From: Cellvibrio sp. OA-2007
Lineage (GTDB): Bacteria; Pseudomonadota; Gammaproteobacteria; Pseudomonadales; Cellvibrionaceae
NCBI RefSeq assembly: GCF_000953825.1
Contig: NZ_BBUL01000092.1
Coordinates: 124,001-188,000 of the forward strand
Direction of reading: 5' to 3'
Length of the DNA stretch: 64,000 bases
Of the stretch, positions 42,272 to 49,560 are shown piece by piece. Positions within the stretch are counted from its first letter, which is position 1, and each line of letters begins with the position of its first letter. Below the pieces are notes generated by a model that had not been told where the DNA came from, did no database searches, and was given only the letters and a program-made list of their open reading frames with translations. A program made the position numbers and the translations under genes.

Positions 42272-43780
42272 GTGACCAAATCATTCAAGCTTTCATCCTC
42301 CAGCGTGCGCGCCAACCTCAAGGCGCATTCAGGGCTAGGGTTATTTATTGTCGCCCTACTCTATTTGGTCTGCGTGACTGGGGTGGTCAGCGTTTATTAC
42401 CCGGATATCGAACAATGGGAACAGGCTCATATCGCCAATACCGAAAATGTTACTGCGGAGCAGGTGCAGGCCGCGCTGGTGAATGTGTATCAACATCACC
42501 AACAGCAAGAAGCCCACAAGGGTGATGCAGCCGAATCCCTGGAGGATATTTGGGTCAGCCTGCCCACTGCCGATATGCCGCGTTTTACCGTGGGTGCCGC
42601 GCCCGCTCACGGGGAAAATGAAGCAGAAGAACACGAACACATGGAGTTTCACCTGAATGCCGATGGCAGTTTGGGTGAGACTGTGAGCCACGAGTGGACA
42701 CATTTTGTGGTCAAGCTGCACTACGCCCTGACTATACCCGGCATTTGGGGTATAACCTTGGTGGGTATGATCGGCATGGTGCTGGTGGCCATGACCATTA
42801 GCGGTATTTTGGCGCACCCTAATTTGTTCAAAAATGCTTTCTCCCTGCGCATCAATCGCGGTGAACGCCAGCAACAAGTGGATCTGCACAATCGCATCGG
42901 CGTCTGGGCGACGCCGTTTATTTTGGCCATCGCCCTGACTGGCGCGCTGATCGGTTTAGGTCAGGTGCTACTGTTTACCTTCGCGACCGGCTTCCATAAA
43001 GGCGATACCACCGCGATCACCAACCAGCTCTATATGCCGCACCCGGAACCCAGCAAAGAGGCTGCCCCGCTAATGGACGTGACGCCGATTGTGGAGAAGT
43101 TCCAGCGCGATTATCCGGATCTGAAAGCCTACTTCCTCGCCATTCACTACCCCGCTACCACCGCCCAAACGGTTGAGATTGGTGCCTATGTACCGGATCG
43201 CCTGGCGTGGTACGACGCGATCCAATACAACGCGGCCGGCGAAGAAACCAAGCGCTTGGGTTGGCCAGATGGCGATGTCGGTATGCAGATTTATGCTTCC
43301 AGCTATCGCCTGCACTTCGGTCATTTTGGGGGCTTGCCGGTAAAACTCGTTTACACCCTACTCGGTCTGGGTTTGTGTTTTATCTGCGCCACCGGCATGA
43401 ACATCTGGTTTCGCCGCCAACTGCAAGCCGGTACCCCGCGTCCCACCATCGAGCGTTTGTGGCTAGCCGCGGTATGGGGTTTCCCTTGTGCATTGGTGTT
43501 AACGGGGATTACTAACTTCTGGTGGCCAATGGCGTCGGTGGGTATTTTCTGGATTACCAGTCTGCTTCTGGCAGTTATCACTTTTACAAGCACTCAACGC
43601 CGCCAGATTTCGCAGGGCTTGCGCCTATTGCTCGCTGTGTTGCTGGGTTTATTGCTAGCCACTCACATCAGCCACTTTGGTTCGAATTCGTTGATCGGCG
43701 CCAGCCTGTTGGTAAATGGCTTAATCTTCTTTGCCCTGTTGGCGTTGGTGTTCGGCCTCAATACCACGCGATCGCGCTAA
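42272..43780 (+). CDS. PepSY-associated membrane protein (iron uptake)
   Basis: This inner-membrane protein of about 503 residues belongs to the PepSY-TM family, often found beside siderophore receptors and thought to help release or reduce iron. It has membrane helices at about residues 15-40, 155-185, 205-230 and several near the C-terminus (about 350-500), with two extracytoplasmic loops. The first loop has a His/Glu cluster (HGENEAEEHEHMEFH) that could bind metal. The frame is open far upstream inside the previous gene, but GTG at 42272 (VTKSFKLSS) just past that gene's stop is the sensible start. A clear Shine-Dalgarno is lacking. The stop overlaps a toxin remnant on the other strand by 4 bp. 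Confidence 0.85.
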   Translation: MTKSFKLSSSSVRANLKAHSGLGLFIVALLYLVCVTGVVSVYYPDIEQWEQAHIANTENVTAEQVQAALVNVYQHHQQQEAHKGDAAESLEDIWVSLPTADMPRFTVGAAPAHGENEAEEHEHMEFHLNADGSLGETVSHEWTHFVVKLHYALTIPGIWGITLVGMIGMVLVAMTISGILAHPNLFKNAFSLRINRGERQQQVDLHNRIGVWATPFILAIALTGALIGLGQVLLFTFATGFHKGDTTAITNQLYMPHPEPSKEAAPLMDVTPIVEKFQRDYPDLKAYFLAIHYPATTAQTVEIGAYVPDRLAWYDAIQYNAAGEETKRLGWPDGDVGMQIYASSYRLHFGHFGGLPVKLVYTLLGLGLCFICATGMNIWFRRQLQAGTPRPTIERLWLAAVWGFPCALVLTGITNFWWPMASVGIFWITSLLLAVITFTSTQRRQISQGLRLLLAVLLGLLLATHISHFGSNSLIGASLLVNGLIFFALLALVFGLNTTRSR

Positions 43781-43869
43781 ACATCAAAACGCACTTTGAT
43801 CGAATCAGGATTCTGTCGGCAATCCAACACAGCAACCACATACGCTGTGCGCTCTTGTAGTTCATCCAT
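43777..43869 (-). pseudogene. remnant of a RelE/ParE-type toxin gene
   Basis: Directly after the antitoxin stop, the same strand reads a 30-codon frame from ATG 43869: MDELQERTAYVVAVLDCRQN and ten more residues to a TAG. The segment YVVAVLDCRQNP looks like the last strand of RelE/ParE-family toxins, which are normally about 90-100 residues. The upstream two-thirds is missing, and the end runs into the PepSY gene. I read it as a deletion remnant that left an antitoxin without its toxin. Confidence 0.5.
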
Positions 43870-43872
43870 GAA

Positions 43873-44082
43873 TTAAGAACCATTCCGCAAGCCTGCTTTA
43901 ACTTCTTGCCACGGCTTATGCTCGCCGCGCTGCAACTCTGCGCGACGCTCCGTTAGCACGTCTTCATGCCATGCAGGGCTTGGGTTGTAGTTTGGCTCGC
44001 GACAAAGTGAGTCCCATAGCTGTTCCATAGCCTGAATGCGCTCTGCCAAAGGGCGATCTGCAAGTTCGGTAACCAGTGACAT
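43873..44082 (-). CDS. addiction-module antitoxin (RelB-like stability protein)
   Basis: This is a 69-residue protein (MSLVTELADRPLAERIQAME ...) of the small addiction-module component family found upstream of RelE/ParE toxins. The motif LAERIQAMEQLWDSL and the C-terminal E-R-R-A-E-L followed by W-x-E-V are typical. The frame extends to 44160, but the ATG at 44082 has GGAG upstream and the family length. The expected toxin gene downstream is reduced to a short remnant. It is divergent from the zinc receptor gene. It may now be an orphan antitoxin. Confidence 0.78.
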   Translation of the reverse strand: MSLVTELADRPLAERIQAMEQLWDSLCREPNYNPSPAWHEDVLTERRAELQRGEHKPWQEVKAGLRNGS

Positions 44083-44210
44083 AAAAATCTCCGCGATTGC
44101 ACCTGACGAATAGTGCTCAAAGCTTAGCACTAGCCACCCTGTTCCGTCCCTCAAAAACACTAGGCTGACTCGCCCTGCTTAGGATTCGCTTTATTAAAGG
44201 TTGCCCAGTT

Positions 44211-44233
44211 AAATTGTTATAGTATAACATCAC
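44211..44233 (+). promoter_or_regulatory. Zur box upstream of zinc receptor
   Basis: The palindrome TGTTATAGTATAACAT (GTTATA, one central base, TATAAC) matches the gammaproteobacterial Zur operator (GTTATANTATAAC core). It lies about 80 bp before the receptor start. Zinc-dependent repression is inferred. It sits between the antitoxin and receptor genes. Confidence 0.82.
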
Positions 44234-44312
44234 CAACAATTTCAAGCGCCAGCCTCCGTTTTTACAATCGGCGGGCAAGCGAACCGTTTTACGCGTAACT
44301 GTGGAGATACAC

Positions 44313-46676
44313 ATGTTCAGTATGAAAAAGACCCTTTTATGTTTGGCGATCACCGCTGTCAGTCACTCTGCATTCGCCCAGCATCAAGGCGTGGTGCGCG
44401 ATGAGCAAGGCCAGCCAATTAGTAACGCCAAGCTCGATGTAGTAGGTTCCAACCTGCAGATTCGCGCCAATGCCCAAGGCGAGTTCAGCCTGCCGCCGCA
44501 GATCAATGGCGAAGTGGAGTTGCATGTAAAGGCGCCCATGTTTATGCATAAAACTTTTCATCTGAAACAGGGCGATCAAGCCGTCGATTTGGTATTGAGC
44601 AGCACCGCTATAGAAGTGGTGAATGTGATCGGCCTGCCTTGGCACGCATCCAATATGGAATCGGCGCAACCGGTGACGGTATTGGGCGGCGATACCTTGC
44701 GCGACCGTCAGGCATCCACTCTGGGTGAAACCCTCAAAAATGAAGTGGGTGTGCACTCCAACTATTACGGCCCGGTGGCTAGCAGCCCGATTATTCGCGG
44801 CCTTGAAGGCCCGCGTGTGCTCATCACCCAAAATGGTTTGGATGCGGGTGATGCTTCGCGCGTTGGCGCTGATCATGCGGTCGCAACCGAAGCCTCAACC
44901 GCGCGCCAAATCGAAATTTTGCGTGGTCCTGCCACCTTGTTTTATGGCAGCGGTGCAATTGGCGGCGTGGTGAATATTGTTGATGACCGAGTACCCCAAG
45001 GGCTGGATACCTATGGCGAGTGGCGGCTTGAGCGCGACTCGGTCGCCAACGACAAACTCGTCTCCGCCAGCGGCAATACCGGTGTGGGCAATGTCGGATT
45101 GCACTTGGATGGTTTTTGGCGCGATGCCGAGGATTACAAAATCCCCGGTGCCGCCGAAGTAGAAACCCATGAAGAACACGAAGAGGAAGACCATGAGGAT
45201 CACGATGATGATCGCTTGGCCAACTCGGCAACAGAAGCCAAAGGTTTTAATCTGGGCACCAGTTACATATTGGATGAAGGTTTTGTCGGCGTCTCCTACG
45301 GCCACTTGGAGCGTCAATACGGCATTCCCGGCCACGGTCACGAGGGTGAAGAAGTGGATGTTTACGCGGATTTAAAACAAGACCGCGTGCAATTCCTAAG
45401 TGAACTGTCACTGGATCACGATATTTTCAGCGCACTCAATACTCGTTTTGGTTTTACCGATTATCAGCACAGTGAAATCGAAAACGGTGAAATCGGCACC
45501 ACGTTTAATAACGAAAGTCAGGAAGCGCGCATCGATCTATTTCACCACCCCATCGCCGATTGGCGCGGGGCAGTAAGCCTGCATTTTAAACACTCGGATT
45601 TTTCAGCCGTCGGTGAAGAAGCCTTTACCCCGCCCAGTGCAACCAACACCCTTGCCATCGCCCTGATGGAAGAGCGTCACTTTGGCGATGTGTTAGTGCA
45701 ACTAGGTGCGCGCATCGAACAAGTGAAAATTTCTGCCGATAATTTTCAAGTCGATTTGAATGACCATGACCACGACGAAGGCGAGCATGAAGACGAATAC
45801 CTAAGCGTATTCTCCATCGACCAAAAATCTACCCCGTTTAGTGCCTCAGCCGGACTGGTGTGGGATTTCACTCCCGGTTACAACATCGCACTCTCTTACA
45901 CCCATGCCGAACGCTCGCCATCGGCCGCCGAATTATTTTCCTTCGGCCCACATATAGGCTCAGGTTTATATGAAGTCGGTGCACTACTGCAACTAGTGGA
46001 AGATGAACCGGGTGAATTTCATTTTGATTTAGCCAGCGGCGATAGCGAGCTGGAAACCTCAAACAACATCGACCTTTCACTGCGCAAATTTGAAGGCGAT
46101 TTCGGTTTTATCTTCAATGCGTTTTACAACCGCATCGACAATTATTACTACCTCGCCGAAACCGGCCTGACCTACGAAAGTGAACATGCTCACGGCGACG
46201 AAAGTGAAGCCGATGAACATGATCACGGCAGCGAGTTACCGGTATTTATTTACCAAGCGCGCGACGCCAACCTATACGGATTTGAAGGCGAAATTATTTG
46301 GCAATTAAGCGCACCGTTCAAACTCAGCCTCACCAGCGATTACATCCGCGCGCAATTAGATGAAGATAGCAATTTGCCGCGCATTCCACCGCTGCGTGTT
46401 GGTGCGCGCGCTGAATACGCGCTCGGCAACTGGCGCGCAGAACTTAGCGGCCAACATTATTTTGAACAAGACCAAACTGCCGCCTTTGAAACCAGCACCC
46501 CGGGTTACACATTGATGGATGCACAACTCAGCTATCAAATGCGCAGCGACCTGAAAATCTTCCTCAAGGGCAACAACCTCACCAACGAATATGCGCGTGT
46601 GCACGCATCATTCCTGAAAGACAAAGCGCCGCTGCCTGCTCGCTCATTTGCCTTGGGTATCAGTGGTAGCTTTTAG
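44313..46676 (+). CDS. znuD: TonB-dependent zinc receptor ZnuD-like
   Basis: This is an outer-membrane receptor of about 787 residues with a signal peptide ending SAFAQ, a carboxypeptidase-regulatory-like domain (about 20-95; GVVRDEQGQPISNAKLDV), a plug (VIRGLEGPRVLITQNGLD-like region and FYGSGAIGGVVNIVDDRVP) and a beta-barrel ending in ALGISGSF. Several extracellular loops are rich in His, Asp and Glu (HEEHEEEDHEDHDDD, DHDHDEGEHEDE, HAHGDESEADEHDHG), as expected for zinc capture. A Zur-type operator upstream supports zinc uptake. The start at 44313 has GGAG six bases before it. It resembles the ZnuD family of Neisseria and other bacteria. Confidence 0.92.
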   Translation: MFSMKKTLLCLAITAVSHSAFAQHQGVVRDEQGQPISNAKLDVVGSNLQIRANAQGEFSLPPQINGEVELHVKAPMFMHKTFHLKQGDQAVDLVLSSTAIEVVNVIGLPWHASNMESAQPVTVLGGDTLRDRQASTLGETLKNEVGVHSNYYGPVASSPIIRGLEGPRVLITQNGLDAGDASRVGADHAVATEASTARQIEILRGPATLFYGSGAIGGVVNIVDDRVPQGLDTYGEWRLERDSVANDKLVSASGNTGVGNVGLHLDGFWRDAEDYKIPGAAEVETHEEHEEEDHEDHDDDRLANSATEAKGFNLGTSYILDEGFVGVSYGHLERQYGIPGHGHEGEEVDVYADLKQDRVQFLSELSLDHDIFSALNTRFGFTDYQHSEIENGEIGTTFNNESQEARIDLFHHPIADWRGAVSLHFKHSDFSAVGEEAFTPPSATNTLAIALMEERHFGDVLVQLGARIEQVKISADNFQVDLNDHDHDEGEHEDEYLSVFSIDQKSTPFSASAGLVWDFTPGYNIALSYTHAERSPSAAELFSFGPHIGSGLYEVGALLQLVEDEPGEFHFDLASGDSELETSNNIDLSLRKFEGDFGFIFNAFYNRIDNYYYLAETGLTYESEHAHGDESEADEHDHGSELPVFIYQARDANLYGFEGEIIWQLSAPFKLSLTSDYIRAQLDEDSNLPRIPPLRVGARAEYALGNWRAELSGQHYFEQDQTAAFETSTPGYTLMDAQLSYQMRSDLKIFLKGNNLTNEYARVHASFLKDKAPLPARSFALGISGSF

Positions 46677-46713
46677 TAGTTAGTAGCAACTAGCGGTCAT
46701 TTTTAATGTGCAA

Positions 46714-46737
46714 GCAGGTGACGCAAAAGTCACCTGC
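46714..46737 (+). terminator. hairpin after znuD
   Basis: A perfect 9-bp stem GCAGGTGAC/GTCACCTGC with a 6-nt loop lies 38 bp past the znuD stop. There is no T-run, so it is either a weak terminator or a 3'-end stabilising hairpin. Confidence 0.5.
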
Positions 46738-46846
46738 AAGATTCTGAATATACCAAGCTGGGCATAGATTGATTTAATTAGATGTTCACGTGACAAGGAG
46801 AGCTACAATCATTAGTGAGACGATTTAACAGGGAGATAAGGACACC

Positions 46847-47647
46847 ATGAAATCGATCCATCACGCAAGCATTGAAAACATCAACCAACCCGCCCCAAAA
46901 CAAAATGCTGCGGCATTGGCAAGCGATGAAGCGGAAAACATCGCGCAGCATTTTTCCCACTATTTAAAACCACAAATTGCCAAATCTGACCCGTTAAAAC
47001 AAGAAGTGTACAAACTTCGCTATCAAGTTTATTGCGAGGAATTACATTTTGAAGAAACCAATGCAACACATATTGAACAAGATGAGTTTGATAGCCGCTC
47101 AATACACTGCTTTATTCGCCATATCAATACAAACGCGCTCGCCGGAACACTGCGGGTAATCGCCACCCGCAATACAGATGAGCTTTTACCAATGGAAAAG
47201 TTTTGCCCACAAGCGATTACCGATGAAAATCTGCGCCCCAGAAATTTTCCCGCGCACCAGATTTGTGAAGTCTCACGGCTGGCAGTACCGCTCAGCTTTA
47301 GAAAACGGCAAGTAGACCAATTTTCAGGAGGCGCTACCGGTGCAATCAATGAAACAATATTTTCCACACAAGAGCTGCGCTTTTTTCCTTACATTGCTGT
47401 CAGCTTGTATTTATCTGCAATTGCCCTGTGCCACAAAAGCAGAATTCACCATGTATTTGTGATGATGGAACCCAGGCTGGCGCGCAGCCTGAATTTTGTT
47501 GGCATTCACTTCACCCAAATTGGCGCACCGGTGGAATACCACGGCAAACGCGCCGCGTATTATGTGGATATCCGCCAACTGCGCAAAAAAATGAGCATTG
47601 GCTATCGCAAATTATTGGCGATGATAGAGCAGGAATTATTTAGTTGA
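46847..47647 (+). CDS. PEP-CTERM/exosortase-associated acyltransferase-like protein
   Basis: This is a 266-residue GNAT-superfamily protein resembling N-acyl amino acid synthases and the acyltransferase of PEP-CTERM/exosortase regions. Typical stretches are VYKLRYQVYCEELHFEE near residue 50, LAGTLRVIA, and CEVSRLAVPLSFRK near residue 145. Members make acyl-homoserine-lactone-like or N-acyl amino acid products. No exosortase or PEP-CTERM protein is visible in the window, so the association with that system is not shown here. It has AAGGA before the ATG. Its stop overlaps the convergent ggt gene by 12 bp. Confidence 0.78.
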   Translation: MKSIHHASIENINQPAPKQNAAALASDEAENIAQHFSHYLKPQIAKSDPLKQEVYKLRYQVYCEELHFEETNATHIEQDEFDSRSIHCFIRHINTNALAGTLRVIATRNTDELLPMEKFCPQAITDENLRPRNFPAHQICEVSRLAVPLSFRKRQVDQFSGGATGAINETIFSTQELRFFPYIAVSLYLSAIALCHKSRIHHVFVMMEPRLARSLNFVGIHFTQIGAPVEYHGKRAAYYVDIRQLRKKMSIGYRKLLAMIEQELFS

Positions 47648-49333
47648 ATTCTGCAAAATTACTCGCGGCTCGGCCACAGGCACCAATTTTCCATCGCGCA
47701 ATTGAATTGCTTGCGATGCGCCCATGCTGGGCCAGATTTTTAATTCATGGCCTTTTTTCTGTAGTGCCTGTTGGATTTCAACCGGCATAGCAGACTCTAC
47801 AAATAATAAATTCGGGTTCCACTGCTGATGAATACGCGCTTGCGCCATCGCCTTTTCTACCGGCATAGAGTCATTCAGCGCATACAACAAGGTTTGTACT
47901 ACTTGCGAAATAATCGTCGGGCCACCGGCTGCGCCGAGTGTCATTACCGGCTCGCCATTTTTAAACACCAGTGTCGGGCTCATACTGGACAGTGGCCGTT
48001 TGCGCGCCGCAATCGCATTGGCATCTGAGCCCACCAAACCAAAGGCATTGGCAGCACCGACTTGTGCAGAAAAATCATCCATTTGATTGTTCAACACCAC
48101 ACCGGTGCCGGGTATAACTACTTTACTGCCAAAACTGGTATTGACCGTGGATGTAATTGCCACCCAATTGCCATCAAGATCTGCAGCGGCAATATGCGTG
48201 GTGTGTTTCTGCATCAAATGCTGAATATCCACATCTGGATTGCCTGCGGTGATATCCGCTGTGGTTTTTTCCAGACTGATTTTTTGTGCTATAGCTTTTG
48301 CATAGCGTTTATCCGCGATACTCAACGGCACCTTGGTAAAATCACTATCACCCAACCAGTGTGCGCGATCGGCAAAAGCAAACTTCATCGCCTCGGCCAT
48401 TAAATGGTAGCGCTCCGCTGGGGCTAATTTATTTAAATCAAATTGCTCAAGAATATTTAAAATTTGTGCAACGTGCATACCGCCGGAACTCGGCGGCGGA
48501 AAACCATAGAGTGTATAACCGGCAAATTCCGACACAATCGGCTTACGCATTTTGACCTGATAATTAGCAAAGTCTTTACTGGTGATCATGCCGCCATTAG
48601 CGGCCATCCAGCGCCCGGTTTTTTTCGCAAAATCACCGCTGTAAAAATAACTAGAACCCTGTTTGGCAATGGAGCGATAAGTTGCCGCCAAATCTTTTTG
48701 TTGCAGCAGTGAAAAGGCGGATAGCGGTTTATTATTTTTATCCAGATAAATCGCTGCACTGGCTGGAAATTTCGCCAAATTATCTGCCGTTGCTGTTATG
48801 CGCTCTGCCAGTGCAGGTGAAATAGAAAAACCTTTTTCGGCCAAATCTGCCGCCGGTAAAATCACCTCGCGGAATGTTAATTTTCCGCCCAGTTTTTGCA
48901 ATTTATCAAACGCCGCAACTGAACCTGGAATGCCTGCCGCCAACGCGCCAGTGCGACTCAATTCCGGATTGGCTTTACCATCCACCACAAACATATCGCG
49001 TGTTGCCGCCGCCGGCGCCATCTCGCGGCCATCAATCGCAAATATTCGTCCATCGGCCATGCGCACTAAAATAAAACAACCACCGCCAATGCCGGAGTTG
49101 TGGCCATCGACCACACCGAGCGTAAACGCAGCGGCAATCGCTGCATCAATCGCATTGCCACCGCGCGCGATGGTGTCTATAGCAATTTGTGTGGCATAAG
49201 GATTGACCGTAGCAACCGCCGCCCGCTCATCGGCACTGACTTGCGCATATTGACTGGGTTGACTGTCAGCCAACACTGGCAGGACTGAAAATAACGCGCA
49301 AACGCCAAGCAATAGGACAACTAACTTTTTCAT
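47636..49333 (-). CDS. ggt: gamma-glutamyltransferase
   Basis: This periplasmic enzyme cleaves glutathione and other gamma-glutamyl compounds, and matures by self-cleavage into large and small subunits. It has about 565 residues with a signal peptide (MKKLVVLLLGVCALFSVLPVLA). The cleavage site and catalytic threonine lie in QKHTTHIAAADLDG (about residue 370). The glutamate-binding residues lie around NNQMDDF and RPLSSMSPT, with the family stretch LGAAGGPTI. The frame runs upstream to 49429, but the ATG at 49333 starts the signal peptide. It converges on the acyltransferase with a 12-bp overlap, so the 3' ends could interact as antisense RNA. Confidence 0.94.
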   Translation of the reverse strand: MKKLVVLLLGVCALFSVLPVLADSQPSQYAQVSADERAAVATVNPYATQIAIDTIARGGNAIDAAIAAAFTLGVVDGHNSGIGGGCFILVRMADGRIFAIDGREMAPAAATRDMFVVDGKANPELSRTGALAAGIPGSVAAFDKLQKLGGKLTFREVILPAADLAEKGFSISPALAERITATADNLAKFPASAAIYLDKNNKPLSAFSLLQQKDLAATYRSIAKQGSSYFYSGDFAKKTGRWMAANGGMITSKDFANYQVKMRKPIVSEFAGYTLYGFPPPSSGGMHVAQILNILEQFDLNKLAPAERYHLMAEAMKFAFADRAHWLGDSDFTKVPLSIADKRYAKAIAQKISLEKTTADITAGNPDVDIQHLMQKHTTHIAAADLDGNWVAITSTVNTSFGSKVVIPGTGVVLNNQMDDFSAQVGAANAFGLVGSDANAIAARKRPLSSMSPTLVFKNGEPVMTLGAAGGPTIISQVVQTLLYALNDSMPVEKAMAQARIHQQWNPNLLFVESAMPVEIQQALQKKGHELKIWPSMGASQAIQLRDGKLVPVAEPRVILQNSTK

Positions 49334-49560
49334 AACAACAACCAAATTTATGTGAAGTAAAGTGGAGTTTATTACCTGCGAGAGGATTCGGCTACCGTTA
49401 AGAATCCCGTCATGGAAATGACTAGCCACCTTGGTCTACACTGCAAAAATAATTTATTGCTGCATTCCACCCACCATTGCAAGAATCGTCTAACTATTAT
49501 TAACTCACCAATCACTAGCAACTCACCAACAATTATTCACTTACTGGCAGGAGTTTACTT

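Noticed and set aside
49500-49540. Short direct repeats (AACTCACCAA) upstream of the S46 gene
   Set aside because: Only two imperfect copies without symmetry; not enough to call an operator.
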